Shown: positions 1 through 10,146, counted from the first letter of the stretch. The stretch is DNA of 64,000 nucleotides from JABFXX01 sp964419605 (GCA_964419605.1 CAYQQM010000005.1:1-64000); one strand, 5' to 3'. The notes: generated by a model from the letters alone, not told the origin. Numbers and translations are program-made.

Positions 1-3000
1 GACCACCTCGGCCGCGTCGACCGCGCGCTGTGGCATTTCCAGCAAGCTTGGAAACTCGAACCTCACAACGCTGAGCCACTTCAGGCCGCGCGCGAACTCT
101 ACCACTCGCTCGGAGACGACGCGATGGTCAGCACGTTGCTTAAAGCCGAACTCCAGGTGGTGGGCGAAGATGCTCCGGCCGCGAGAAAAGCGCAGATCCA
201 CCTCGAGCTGGGTCGGCTGGCAGCAGCGTCTCGTCCACCCGATCTCGAGACCGCTGCAACCCAGCTCGAACAAGCCGCACATCTGGACCCGCAATCGCTA
301 GAGATCGCCGAAGCGCTCGCCGAAGTGTATTCCACTCCTGGCTTTCGCACCGGGACCGACTCGGGGGCCTGGCGCAACAAAGCCGGCGACCTCTATATCG
401 AACTCGGTCGGAGCCGACTGGCGCGACAGGACGACGTTTCCGGCATCAACTACCTGCGCCGCGCTGTAGGGGTCGATCCATATGCGCCGGCGCCTTCGGA
501 TGCGCTCGAAGAAGCCCTGGCGACCACGTCGCAGTGGGACGAGCTGGACCGCATGCTGCGCCATCGCAGTGCCGTGCTGCAAAATCCCGAGGAGCGCCAG
601 GAAGTACTGCGCCGCCGCGCTGCGCTGTACCGCAACCAATTACCTAACCGCAGCGGTCTGCGCGAGGTACTGCAGGAACTCGTCGCGTACGAAGCGCCAG
701 GATCGAAACACGTCATCGAGCTCAAAGAGCTGCTGCGCGAAGACCAGGATTGGAACGAGCTGTACCGGCTGATGGAAGCCGAAATCGCCGCGCTTGGTCA
801 AGATCCGCAAGCACCGACGGAATACATCGTACACGAGGTGCTCGAACTCGCAACGATCGCTCGAGAACACCTCGGCGATCGCGATCGCGCCGCTGAACTG
901 CTGCACCACGCGCTCACGATCGCGCCGAGCCACGCCGAGGCGCTGGCTCGCTATGTCGACCATTTTCGCGAACGTCGCGATTGGCGCGGCTTAATCGAGC
1001 TGCACGAATTTGCGCTCGACAATGTGCGGGAAGCGGGTGCCGCGCCGGGCGAGCTAGTGCGCCGGCTCGAGGAAATTGCGCAACTCGCCGAACTCCGGCT
1101 CGGCGACATTCCGCGCGCGATCGACGCGTGGCACCGCATTGCCGAGCTCGAACCGGAATCGCCCAAGGTAAGCGATGCGCTTCGTCGACTGACGGCGCGA
1201 AGCAAGATGTGGGAACAACTGGTCGCGAGCTTGCAGGCCGAGATCGCAGCAGCGCGTGACCCGGTTTCCCGATTGCACTCGCTAAAAAAAATGGCGCAAA
1301 CCTACCGCGAGCGCCAGCTTGAACCCCAGCGGACCATCGAGCTGTATGAGCAGATTCTGTCCGAAAGTCCCGGCGATGAGGCCACGCTGAAAACGCTCGT
1401 CGAACTCTACGAAAAGGAGGGCGACGACGCCGGTTACGCCCATTCGTTGCGGCGCCAGCTCGATAGCAGCGCTGGAGTCGTTGCTGCCCCAGCCGACACC
1501 TCCAACGAGCCACCGATCGCCAAGCGCTCAGAGCGCCTTGCGGCGCTGCGCCGACTTGCCGTGATCTACGAAACTCGGCTCGCCGATGTCGAGGGCGTCG
1601 TATACACGTGCAACGGGATCCTCGCCCTGTTGCCCGGCGATCGCGACGCGCTGGAACGAATGGAGCGAGTGCTCGACAAGTCCGGCGATCCGCGGTTGGA
1701 ACAAACCCTGGAAACGCATGCGGCATCGTCGGCGAATCCGGCCGAGCGGGCAAAGCTCCTGAAGCGGTTGGCCGCGCTGGCCTCGGCGCGCGGCGATGAC
1801 GTTCGCGCCCTAGAGCGCTGGGAGCAAACCTTACGCGCCTCCCCCTCCGACCGCGAAGCCCTTGCGGCACTCACCGCGCTATACGAATCCGCACAGCGGT
1901 GGCCGGAGCTGGCGCAGGTCTTAGCTCGCATCGATGGGGGGAGACCGCTTCCGAGTGTGGGAACGCCTGAAGCTGCGCTCCGCGCGGTCGAACTGGAACG
2001 CTACGCCGTGGTGGTCGATCAGCGGCTCAACGACCCCGACAAGGCGATCACCGCGTGGAATCGCATCTTGGAGCTGACGCCCAAAAACCGCACTGCCCTT
2101 GATGCGCTCACGCGGCTTTACCGATCGCGTTCGAAATGGCGGGAACTCGCGGACGCCCTCGGCCGGCTCATCGGCGTCTACATCGCCTCCGGTTTACCCA
2201 ACGACATAGAAAAGGGTGCAGCCATCGCCATGGAGCGGGCCGAGCTGCTCGAGCAGCGCCTTGGAGCTCCGAGCGAAGCGATCAAAGCTCTCGATGCGCT
2301 GATTCGGACCATTCACCCGAACCACCTGGAAGCCCACCGATCGCTTCGCCGTCTCTACGAAGCGCGCGGCGACTTTGATGCTTCGGTCCGCATCGCCGAA
2401 CGCGAGATGTACATCTCGCCGAGTCCCGAGCGAAAGGTCGCGCTGGGCCTAGAAATCGGCGCGATCTGCCGCGACCGGCTGGGCAACTCCACCCGCGCTC
2501 TTCAGGCATTTCTGCGCGTGCTCGAGCTCGATGCAGCGCAAGAAGACGCGCTCACTGCCGCCGCCGAGCTGCTTGCCAAGCAGGGACGATGGAAAGAGCA
2601 CGTCGCGATGCTCAAGCGAATGCACCAGATCGCGCTCACAGCGCCCGACGTATCGGCCGGAAAGCGCCGCTCTCTCGCCGAGCGCATCGCTGCTGCGACC
2701 GCCGACAAGCTCAGCGACCCGCGCAGCGCCTACGACTGGCTGCGCCAGATCCACGAAGAGGCCCCAGACGACCGCACGCTCGCAGACATCCGCCGAACGT
2801 GCGAAGAGTACGGTCTATGGCGCGAGCTGGCCGACACGCTCCGCGCCGAGCGCGCCCGAAGTGCGTCGGCGTCCGGCAGCCCGCCGACGGAGCCGCACCG
2901 CCTCGTCGCGGTTTCGCGCGAGCTGGCCGCGATCCTCGAGCGCCGCCTAAACGATACCGTCGGCGCGTTGCAGATCCTGGCCGAGGCCGTGGACACAGCG

Positions 3001-6000
3001 CCGCGCGACGGCGAGCTCCTGCACGAACTCGAACGTCTCGCCAGCGAGATCTCAAGTGCGGATTCGAGCCCCGCGGACTCGCCGTGGCCCCACGTACTGA
3101 AAGCATTTGACGCCGCCATCCCCGTCGCCCCGCCGGCCGAACGCGTGGAGCTCTATCTGCGGCGCGCGCGGATTCTCGACGAGGAAACCTCCGAACCGGC
3201 CGGAGCCGTGGCCGACGCGCTGGCGGCATTTTCATGGGCGCCCGATCGCAGCGAAATCCACGAACTGCTCGACGCCTTGGCTCCCAAAGCGGGCGCGTGG
3301 AACGAACTCATCGCGGTGCAGTCTGCGCTGATCGAGCGGGCGCCTACAGCAGCATCCCGTGTCCAACTGCTCCGGCGAAAAGCGCGCATCATCGAGGAAC
3401 GACTACTGGACGAACCGCGCGCGTTCCGAGCTCACCTCGTCGCGCTATGGCTGGCCCCGGAAGATGCCGACACCACCAGTCACCTGTGGCGACTCGCGAA
3501 ACAGATCGGAAGCTATCAAAGCTCGGACCAGACGCCGCGCGCAGAGCCGCCCGCCGCCGCGACTCAAACCGAGGATGCGATCGCCCAGGCGGTCGCTGTA
3601 GCCAGTCGCGTCGACGCAGCGCGGCCGCACCAAGTGTCAGCCGAATCCGCCCCTATGGTCGATGCAAAACTCGCGTCTTCCGATCTCAGTGTCGGCGACT
3701 CGACCCAACCGCTCGACCTCAATGGGTTAGACGGCGCAGAGGCAGCTCGTCCTGCTGCGGACAGCCACGACAACCGCACGATGAAACTCTCGGTGTCAGA
3801 CCTGGAGATCTCGGAAACCGACCGCGCATCGACCGACAGCTTCGACAACCGGACCATGAAGCTGTCGGTTTCGGACCTCGTCCGCATGACCGTCCCAAGC
3901 CCACCGCCGGTTCGGCCCCCCGTCCCGACCGCTGGCCGGTTGCCTGTGCCTCCGCCGCGCCCACCGCAAATCTCGGCATCGCGTCCCCATCCCGGCCACG
4001 CGGCGGCACCGCCCCCCACGCCTGTTGCGCGCAAGCCGCAAGCCGCTGTCCGCCGCCCACCCCTACCGGTGCTGCCAACGCGGGCATATGACTCGCCATG
4101 GGAAGAGCTCGCGATCGTCTACGATTCGTTGCCCGCAAACGATTCGGCCACCCGACTTCGCTGGCAGCTCCGCGCGTCTGAGATCTGGGAATCCGGAGCG
4201 CACGATATTCCGCGAGCCTTCGATACACTCGCGCGGGCCTATGCCACGGCGCGCCGCGATCCGCAAAACGAAGGCGAAGTGCGAGCGCGATTGCACCGCA
4301 TCGCCCAGGAGCACGGAGCGTGGGAACGCCTGGCCGAATTGTACGAAAGCCTCGCGGAAAGCGCCGAGACCGCAGCTGCTGCCGCAGAGCTGTTGACCGA
4401 GGTCGCCAACATTCGCCACGCGCAGCACCAACCGCGAGCAGCCGAGGCACAGCTGCGCCGCATCCTCGGGATGCTCCCGAACGACGCCGCTGCTCGGGCG
4501 CGGCTCGAAGAGCTTTATCGCAGTGAAGACCGCTGGGTGGAACTCGCCGCGTCGCTCGAGGAGCGAACCGATCCGCGCCTCGGCACGGCGGCACCGGAAG
4601 CCGAGCGGCCGCAACTGCTGCGCGACCTGGCAGGGATCTATACCGACAAGATCCAACGTCCACACGATGCCATCGACGCATACGAACGACTGCGGCACCT
4701 CGCCCCCGATGACACAACCGTGCTGTTTAAGCTTGCAGAGCTGTACGGCACCGTCGGTCGGTGGAGCAAAGTCATCGAGACTCTCACGAAAGTCTCAGAA
4801 GTCGCCGAGGCCAATGAGAGTTCCGGCGTGGTGCCGCGTCAGGAAAACGGCCGAAGGCTCGACGAGTCGCGCGCAGCGCAACGGCAGATTGCGCACATCT
4901 ACGAACAAGAACTCGAGCTGCCCGAACGAGCGATCGACGCCTACGCACGGATCGTGGCCACATGGCCCGACGACGAACCCGCATGGGCTGCGCTCGACCG
5001 GCTGTACGAAACCCACGCGCGTTGGAAAGACCTCGCAGAGGCCCTGCGCCGGCGCGCGGGGCTATCGCGGGCAGCCCCGGAGCGAGCCCAGTTGTTGTCG
5101 CGCCGCGCTGCGATCTTGCTCGACCGACTCGATCTTCCCGAGGAGGCCGCGGCAACGCTGCGCCTTGCGCGCACGGTGAGCCCAGACGACTTGCAGCTGG
5201 CCGATCAGTTGGTTGCAGCACTCGCCCGCGCCGGGCAACCACGCGAAGCCGCTGCGATCCTAGAGGATCGCATCGCAAACGTGCGCAGCCTGTTCGCACC
5301 GCCGCAACCCGAGGCACCTGCTTCCGAGGTCAAACCGGCAAAATCCGGATCGCGGCGCAGAAAAACCATGCCGCCTCCATCGGAGCTCGTTCCCCCGGCT
5401 CCATCGGGCCGGTCCAAGGGCGATCTCGCCGCGTTGCTGATTCGACTCGCCCAGCTGCGCAGCGACGCACTGGGAGATCGCGACGGAGCTCGCAGCGCCA
5501 TTGACGAGGCGATTGCACTGGTACCCGAGCACCCCACCGCGCTGGCGGTATTGGCGCACCTGTCGTCTCCAGATGATGATCCGCGGGCATTCGCCGACGC
5601 AAAACTTCGGGAAGCTGAGTCCTGTTCCGACGAAGATATCAAAGTTGCCGCGCTGATGGCCGCCGGTGAAGTGCTGCAGTCTCGCGTCGGCGACGTAGTC
5701 GCTGCACAAGCGGCCTTTGAGCGAGTTCTCAACTTGCGCCCCTATCACGCCGACGCTACGTGGGCGCTGGCCGGACTTTCAGAACAAGGCGGCGACGCCG
5801 ACGCTGCGGGGCACCTGTTGGAGAACAAGCTCGAGGATGCGTCGCTCACACCCGCCGACAAGGCGCGCGTGCTCACCCAACTCGCCGCGCTATCGCGGAC
5901 AGCCGGTGTGATACCTGCGTCGGAGCGCCGCTTGCTCGAAGCACTTGGCGTGGCTCCGGATCATATTCCGGCGATCGTCGCTCTCGCCGATTCGTATGCC

Positions 6001-8211
6001 GACGCCGGACGCTGGACTGAGGTCGAAGGATTTCTGCGCCCACTTCTCGACGGGGATAAACTCGCTAGCGCCCCACCTGCGCTCGTCGCCGATCTGCATC
6101 GCCGGCTCGCCACGGCGCATGAGCAGCTGGGACGCGACGAAGATGCCTATCAAACGCTGGTCGCTGCCGATCGACTGCACCGAGGGCGCCCCGAAGGGGG
6201 GCCCAATGGGGGGCATCTCTTGATCAAACTCGCCATCGGCGAAAACCGCTACAAGGCGCGGCGGTGGCGCGAAGCCGCCCTGCACCTCTCGCCCCTCGCG
6301 AGTCACGACGAGGCAACGCGGTATCCAGCGGAGGTCGCACAAGGCCTCTACCACGCTGCCCTGGCGGAAATTCGCTCGCTGCGCGCTGACAAAGCGCCAG
6401 CGCTCTACGAGCGAGCGCTCGAGCTTAAGCCAAATTTTGCCCCTGCGCTGCAGGCACTCGCCGAACTCGCGATGGAGCAAGGCAATCACGATCGAGCCGC
6501 CGAACTGCTGGCGCGCCAAGCCGCTGCCACCGATGAACCCAGCGAACGCTTGCGGCTGTTCGAAGCACTCGGAGACCTTGCGCTGTCCACCCTCGGCGAT
6601 GACCAGCGCGCAACCGAGTGGTTCGCGGCAGCTGTTGGGGCGGCAAAGCCTCTCGAGGCGAAGCACGTACCATTGCTCGAAAAATTGCTTGCGCGACAGA
6701 ATCAGAGCGGCGATTTGCCCGGCGCGGCGCGGACCGCGGAACTCATGGCGGCGTTTGGCGCGACCGCGGCGCAGCGGACTGCATTGCACCTCCGGGCAGC
6801 TAACGACTATCTCGCGGCAGGCGATCGGGTGCGCGCACGCGCTGCGAGCGACAGAGCCGTCGACAACGATCCGTACGATGTGGGCGCAGTCGACGTGGCC
6901 TCGCAGCTCGCCATGGAGCAATCCGATGCCGACGCTGCGGCTGGCATGCTCACGCGACTCTTGAGCGCCAAAGATGAACGCGTAGCCGCGATCGACCCAC
7001 AACAACGCGCACTCATGGCCTACCGCCTTGGCCATGCCCGCCGCAAACGCGGTGACAGTCGTCAGGCCATCCCGGCATTCGAGCAAGCCATTGCACTCGC
7101 TCCAGACAGCGAGGGAGCCACGTTGGCAAGGCGCGCACTCATCGACCTGGCCAAACATCCGGCCCCTGCTGCGGGTTCTGCCCCAAGTCCCGAAGAGCCC
7201 GATGCAGTCGCCAGCCATTTTGCGGCGATTACCGCTTCGACCGGAGCGTTGCACGACCTAATCGCATGGTCCGACGAACTACGCCGCGCGGGAACGCTCG
7301 ATCCGGCCCGCGCAACGCTTGAACTTGCAGTCGCCTGCGGTCACGAAGCCGACGTCGACCAGGCCACATTTCTCGCCGACCATCCAGCGTACTCGCTGCG
7401 CGACGACGAGCCCTACAAGACCAGCGTCGATAGTCAAACACTGCTGTGCGGCGGAGAAGCGCACCCACTCGCACAGGTCGCGGCAACGCTCGCCGATGCA
7501 GCGCAGCACCTGTGGCCAAACCTCGACGAGGCATTCGAGCGCCTCGGCTACGCCGGCGCCGTTCGCGTGCCGGCGTCATCGCACGCCACGGCGGTTTCGA
7601 TGTTCCCGAGACTGACCACCGCCTTAGGACTCAGCGCAGTACAACTGTACCAGCACGAGGCGGTACACGATGCGAGCGTCGTCGCAGCCAGCACGCCCGT
7701 CATCGTACTCGGTCCGCGTCTGTCGTCCGAAACCAATGCCATTGCCCCCGCCGAAGTCCGGGCCCTGCTCGGCCGGGCCGTTGAGCTGTGCCATCCCGAA
7801 CACCTGGCGATGGCTGGCCTAAACCAAACCGACGCAGCCCGGCTCATCACCGCAGTCGCCCGGCTATTTGGCCCCGCCGCCCTGCGCGACGCCGCGTCAG
7901 CGGGCGTTGCCGACGACGACGTCCAGCGCGTCCACGACGATCTGGTCAAGTCCGCCCTGCCCGTGAAGATCCGCAAACGCCTCGAGCAATTGCTTTCCGG
8001 GCTGCCGCCCAACGCCCTCGACATTGCGAGCTACTTGGCCGCTTGCCACCGCAACGCCGACCGCGCCGCGCTGCTCATCGGCGGCGATGCGGGTGTGATC
8101 GTCGCGGATGCGCACTCGCGCGGCGCATCGCTGGACCACTTGATCCGCGCTGTTGCTCAGCCCGGGTGGCTCGCGCTCCGCACTCGGCTCGGCGTGGGGA
8201 TCCGCGCGTAG
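1..8211 (+). CDS. Giant TPR-repeat protein (5' end outside window)
   Basis: The frame is open from the first base, so the true start lies upstream; 2736 residues are visible. Almost the whole length is helical tetratricopeptide-type repeats with recurring patterns such as W..L...L and A...Y...L.L.P, typical of a large protein-interaction scaffold. Around nt 3766-4080 the repeats are interrupted by a linker in which the 12-residue segment DNRTMKLSVSDL occurs twice, followed by a Pro-rich stretch. The repeats then resume. The last roughly 250 residues (from about nt 7380) are not TPR-like and form a separate C-terminal domain that I cannot name. No signal peptide can be judged without the N terminus. 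The role is unknown; such giant TPR proteins are common in myxobacteria. The calls of TPR family and partial state are secure, the function is not. Confidence 0.85.
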   Translation, partial: DHLGRVDRALWHFQQAWKLEPHNAEPLQAARELYHSLGDDAMVSTLLKAELQVVGEDAPAARKAQIHLELGRLAAASRPPDLETAATQLEQAAHLDPQSLEIAEALAEVYSTPGFRTGTDSGAWRNKAGDLYIELGRSRLARQDDVSGINYLRRAVGVDPYAPAPSDALEEALATTSQWDELDRMLRHRSAVLQNPEERQEVLRRRAALYRNQLPNRSGLREVLQELVAYEAPGSKHVIELKELLREDQDWNELYRLMEAEIAALGQDPQAPTEYIVHEVLELATIAREHLGDRDRAAELLHHALTIAPSHAEALARYVDHFRERRDWRGLIELHEFALDNVREAGAAPGELVRRLEEIAQLAELRLGDIPRAIDAWHRIAELEPESPKVSDALRRLTARSKMWEQLVASLQAEIAAARDPVSRLHSLKKMAQTYRERQLEPQRTIELYEQILSESPGDEATLKTLVELYEKEGDDAGYAHSLRRQLDSSAGVVAAPADTSNEPPIAKRSERLAALRRLAVIYETRLADVEGVVYTCNGILALLPGDRDALERMERVLDKSGDPRLEQTLETHAASSANPAERAKLLKRLAALASARGDDVRALERWEQTLRASPSDREALAALTALYESAQRWPELAQVLARIDGGRPLPSVGTPEAALRAVELERYAVVVDQRLNDPDKAITAWNRILELTPKNRTALDALTRLYRSRSKWRELADALGRLIGVYIASGLPNDIEKGAAIAMERAELLEQRLGAPSEAIKALDALIRTIHPNHLEAHRSLRRLYEARGDFDASVRIAEREMYISPSPERKVALGLEIGAICRDRLGNSTRALQAFLRVLELDAAQEDALTAAAELLAKQGRWKEHVAMLKRMHQIALTAPDVSAGKRRSLAERIAAATADKLSDPRSAYDWLRQIHEEAPDDRTLADIRRTCEEYGLWRELADTLRAERARSASASGSPPTEPHRLVAVSRELAAILERRLNDTVGALQILAEAVDTAPRDGELLHELERLASEISSADSSPADSPWPHVLKAFDAAIPVAPPAERVELYLRRARILDEETSEPAGAVADALAAFSWAPDRSEIHELLDALAPKAGAWNELIAVQSALIERAPTAASRVQLLRRKARIIEERLLDEPRAFRAHLVALWLAPEDADTTSHLWRLAKQIGSYQSSDQTPRAEPPAAATQTEDAIAQAVAVASRVDAARPHQVSAESAPMVDAKLASSDLSVGDSTQPLDLNGLDGAEAARPAADSHDNRTMKLSVSDLEISETDRASTDSFDNRTMKLSVSDLVRMTVPSPPPVRPPVPTAGRLPVPPPRPPQISASRPHPGHAAAPPPTPVARKPQAAVRRPPLPVLPTRAYDSPWEELAIVYDSLPANDSATRLRWQLRASEIWESGAHDIPRAFDTLARAYATARRDPQNEGEVRARLHRIAQEHGAWERLAELYESLAESAETAAAAAELLTEVANIRHAQHQPRAAEAQLRRILGMLPNDAAARARLEELYRSEDRWVELAASLEERTDPRLGTAAPEAERPQLLRDLAGIYTDKIQRPHDAIDAYERLRHLAPDDTTVLFKLAELYGTVGRWSKVIETLTKVSEVAEANESSGVVPRQENGRRLDESRAAQRQIAHIYEQELELPERAIDAYARIVATWPDDEPAWAALDRLYETHARWKDLAEALRRRAGLSRAAPERAQLLSRRAAILLDRLDLPEEAAATLRLARTVSPDDLQLADQLVAALARAGQPREAAAILEDRIANVRSLFAPPQPEAPASEVKPAKSGSRRRKTMPPPSELVPPAPSGRSKGDLAALLIRLAQLRSDALGDRDGARSAIDEAIALVPEHPTALAVLAHLSSPDDDPRAFADAKLREAESCSDEDIKVAALMAAGEVLQSRVGDVVAAQAAFERVLNLRPYHADATWALAGLSEQGGDADAAGHLLENKLEDASLTPADKARVLTQLAALSRTAGVIPASERRLLEALGVAPDHIPAIVALADSYADAGRWTEVEGFLRPLLDGDKLASAPPALVADLHRRLATAHEQLGRDEDAYQTLVAADRLHRGRPEGGPNGGHLLIKLAIGENRYKARRWREAALHLSPLASHDEATRYPAEVAQGLYHAALAEIRSLRADKAPALYERALELKPNFAPALQALAELAMEQGNHDRAAELLARQAAATDEPSERLRLFEALGDLALSTLGDDQRATEWFAAAVGAAKPLEAKHVPLLEKLLARQNQSGDLPGAARTAELMAAFGATAAQRTALHLRAANDYLAAGDRVRARAASDRAVDNDPYDVGAVDVASQLAMEQSDADAAAGMLTRLLSAKDERVAAIDPQQRALMAYRLGHARRKRGDSRQAIPAFEQAIALAPDSEGATLARRALIDLAKHPAPAAGSAPSPEEPDAVASHFAAITASTGALHDLIAWSDELRRAGTLDPARATLELAVACGHEADVDQATFLADHPAYSLRDDEPYKTSVDSQTLLCGGEAHPLAQVAATLADAAQHLWPNLDEAFERLGYAGAVRVPASSHATAVSMFPRLTTALGLSAVQLYQHEAVHDASVVAASTPVIVLGPRLSSETNAIAPAEVRALLGRAVELCHPEHLAMAGLNQTDAARLITAVARLFGPAALRDAASAGVADDDVQRVHDDLVKSALPVKIRKRLEQLLSGLPPNALDIASYLAACHRNADRAALLIGGDAGVIVADAHSRGASLDHLIRAVAQPGWLALRTRLGVGIRA

Positions 8212-8704
8212 ACGAAGATAGTGGACGCGGCGGACATGACCTTTACACGTCCTTGTAATCACAGGGAAAAGCCGTTCCGCGCTGCAAACACGTAGAGCGT
8301 AAGGGTCACGGCATCGACACATATCAAGTGTAATGACACGACATAATTTACGTGTCATCACCCAACATGTTCTACGTGTCGGAGCACGACACGAACCACG
8401 TGTCTCGAACCGCCGAACACAATGTTCGCGAAGTCGATCCACTCGAGCCGGGCGGCCGATCTTCGTGCCACGGCCGGCGACTCCGCCGATCATCGCGCGC
8501 CTACAGACGCTCTGGGCCTCAGCGCGCGATGACGTTGTCGCGGAGTTCTCGAAGCTCAGCCCAAAACGCATGGCACCGGACCTGTACCTTCACTTCATCG
8601 ATGACAAATAGGTCAATGTTTTTAGTAGATTCACCTGCTGGGCGGGAAGTTCAGCCCGAAGCCCCTCGGTTTCCGCTTGCCCCTCCTTCGAGGATGCCGG
8701 TACG
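8212..8704. other. Intergenic region with a possible gene relic
   Basis: No convincing gene lies in these 493 bases. A plus-strand reading frame ending at 8611 gives a protein-like tail (RLQTLWASARDDVVAEF, then MAPDLYLHFIDDK), which may be the remnant of a lost gene. The left half carries the inverted-repeat cluster listed separately. Confidence 0.4.
8243..8404. promoter_or_regulatory. Cluster of CGTGTC/GACACG inverted half-sites
   Basis: GACACG or its complement CGTGTC occurs at 8335-8340, 8351-8356, 8375-8380, 8388-8393 and 8399-8404. They form TGACACG-N10-CGTGTCA, CGTGTCG-N5-CGACACG and GACACG-N5-CGTGTC pairs. Related half-sites flank them: TTACA-N6-TGTAA at 8243-8258 and ACAC-N7-GTGT near 8317-8331. 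This density suggests a multi-site operator for a dimeric regulator, but the regulator and the controlled gene are unknown; the next gene starts some 300 bases downstream. Confidence 0.4.
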
Positions 8705-9283
8705 GTGGACGTGATGGCACACCCACTCGAAGTTGGGTTTGAACTCGACCGGCGTTATCACCTATTGGACGCTAGTCGACGAGGTGAAGGCGTGGACTCC
8801 AGTAAGAAACCCGATTTGATTCTGGTTGCCGAAATCTTGGCCGATGTCCCCTATGCATTGATCGGCGGCCTCGCACTGCAAGTGTACCAGCGCGAACCCC
8901 GCACCACGCTCGATATCGACATTGCGGTCCGTTCCTATGACGTGCTTCCAGTGGCGGCGCTTCACAACGCTGGCTTTGTCCAAGAAGGGCGTTTCGCGCA
9001 TTCGGAGAATTGGCGAAGCGCAAATGGCACTCCGGTGCAGTTCTCAGACGACCCGTTGTTCCGCGAAGCAATAGACGGTGCTCGCACCGTCGCCGTTTCC
9101 CACGTGCAATTGAAAGTTGCAGCACCGCAAGAGCTGATACGGGCAAAGTTGCGGGCCGCGAAAGACAGTGAGCGTCGCAAATCCAAGCGCATGCAGGATT
9201 TGGCCGATGTGCAGGCGCTGATCGAGCAGTATCCCGAGTTGACAAACGCGCTTTCCGACGAAGACAAGGCGCTCCTGGGTTGA
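8705..9283 (+). CDS. AbiEii-like nucleotidyltransferase
   Basis: The protein carries the nucleotidyltransferase fold signature of AbiEii/MNT-type proteins: IGGLALQVYQR followed by TTLDIDIAV, where the Asp-x-Asp pair would bind the metal-NTP. It has a basic C-terminal helical part (IRAKLRAAKDSERRKSKR). In known systems such proteins are toxins or antitoxins that transfer nucleotides to tRNA or protein partners. No obvious partner gene is adjacent, so it may be an orphan. The start is uncertain: GTG 8705 (AGGA at 8691), ATG 8714, or GTG 8792, which has a good GAGG at 8781 and would place the motif at the usual distance from the N terminus. The family call is fairly firm; the role in defence or a TA system is inferred. 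Confidence 0.7.
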   Translation: MDVMAHPLEVGFELDRRYHLLDASRRGEGVDSSKKPDLILVAEILADVPYALIGGLALQVYQREPRTTLDIDIAVRSYDVLPVAALHNAGFVQEGRFAHSENWRSANGTPVQFSDDPLFREAIDGARTVAVSHVQLKVAAPQELIRAKLRAAKDSERRKSKRMQDLADVQALIEQYPELTNALSDEDKALLG

Positions 9284-9395
9284 TTGGCACGAACCAACGC
9301 CGCCAATGAACTGCGCGATTGAAACGCCTTACGCGACCTCAGAGCGACGCTTACAAGCATTGAGGACACGGGAAGTTCGCTCGCAGTTGTTCCGA

Positions 9396-9884
9396 TCAGG
9401 CTGGGGTCTGCTCGGCAAGGAAGTCGGCGAACGCGTGGGACGACTTCGAAAAATCGGGGCATAGCGTTACGGCGGCTCGAGCGAGATCGCCAACTCGGAT
9501 GGGATCGATGTCGGCGTGATAGCCATGTCGCGCGAAATACCGGAACGAAAGCAGGTCGCGCAACACCGGCAATGCAGATCGGTCGACAAACCCGGGGCGC
9601 ACCGTAGGTACCGCCGTAGCCGCGAGACGCAGAACTTCGCCATGCCAGTTAGGCCCCTCCGGAACCTCGCCATCCAGGGTGCGGAGTACGCGCGTCATCG
9701 TGGTTTCCACGCAGGTGAAGTACCGCTCTAGTTCGAACGCCAGCGCCAGCGGAACGGCTTCGGACGGAGCCAGCCGCAACAATGCCTCCATGGCGGCGGC
9801 GATGCGCGACAGAGCGGTCGCATCATCGCGGATCTCTTGTGCCAGCCGACTTCGCAGCACCGCCGAAACTTCAGGAGGCGACAT
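9396..9884 (-). CDS. hepT: HepT-like HEPN-domain toxin (RNase)
   Basis: This is a helical protein of 162 residues with the HEPN ribonuclease motif R-x4-H-x-Y, seen as RYFARHGY in the C-terminal half. In HepT/MntA systems HepT cleaves RNA until the partner MntA AMPylates a tyrosine in or near this motif. The start ATG 9884 has GAGG six bases upstream. It overlaps the 3' end of the MntA-like gene by 14 bases, so the two are translationally coupled with the antitoxin gene first. All motif residues are present, so the toxin looks intact. Confidence 0.75.
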   Translation of the reverse strand: MSPPEVSAVLRSRLAQEIRDDATALSRIAAAMEALLRLAPSEAVPLALAFELERYFTCVETTMTRVLRTLDGEVPEGPNWHGEVLRLAATAVPTVRPGFVDRSALPVLRDLLSFRYFARHGYHADIDPIRVGDLARAAVTLCPDFSKSSHAFADFLAEQTPA

Positions 9885-10146
9885 CGGTTACCTCGATTCC
9901 GTCGGCGGCGATGCGATCTCGCAGCGACGGCGATGCGGCTTCCCATCGAACGAGATCGACGGGGGCGAGATCCAGGAGGTCGGCCAGCGCGGAGAAGTAT
10001 TGCGGTTCCGGCAGCCCAAGGACGCACAAGTCGACATCGGTTTTCAGCGCGGGCGGCTTGTTGGTTGCGAGCGAGCCAAAGAGCCACACGCGCTCCGCGC
10101 CGTGGCGGCGAAGTATTCGAACGAGATCGGGGAGCAACGCGCGCAA
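9871..10146 (-). CDS. mntA: MntA-like nucleotidyltransferase antitoxin
   Basis: This small protein has the minimal nucleotidyltransferase motif: LFGSLATN followed by DVDLCV. In characterised MntA proteins it AMPylates and silences HepT, which is encoded directly downstream here with a 14-base overlap. The spacing between GS and DxD is 11 residues, against the usual 10. The only conventional start in the right area is TTG at 10146, yet the upstream in-frame codons back to a TAA near 10227 still read like protein (AERIAKAQLKSAQHAARL). The real start may therefore be a rare codon such as ATT, or an upstream start has been lost. The pair assignment is fairly firm; the start is not. Confidence 0.72.
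   Translation of the reverse strand: MRALLPDLVRILRRHGAERVWLFGSLATNKPPALKTDVDLCVLGLPEPQYFSALADLLDLAPVDLVRWEAASPSLRDRIAADGIEVTDVAS

Noticed and set aside
914..1870. A 318-residue minus-strand frame very rich in Arg and Ala
   Set aside because: The composition is that of an antisense shadow of the TPR coding sequence, with no domain.
5890..7254. A 454-residue open frame on the minus strand
   Set aside because: It lies wholly inside the giant TPR gene, shows no recognisable motif, and is explained by the GC-rich codon pattern of the plus-strand gene.
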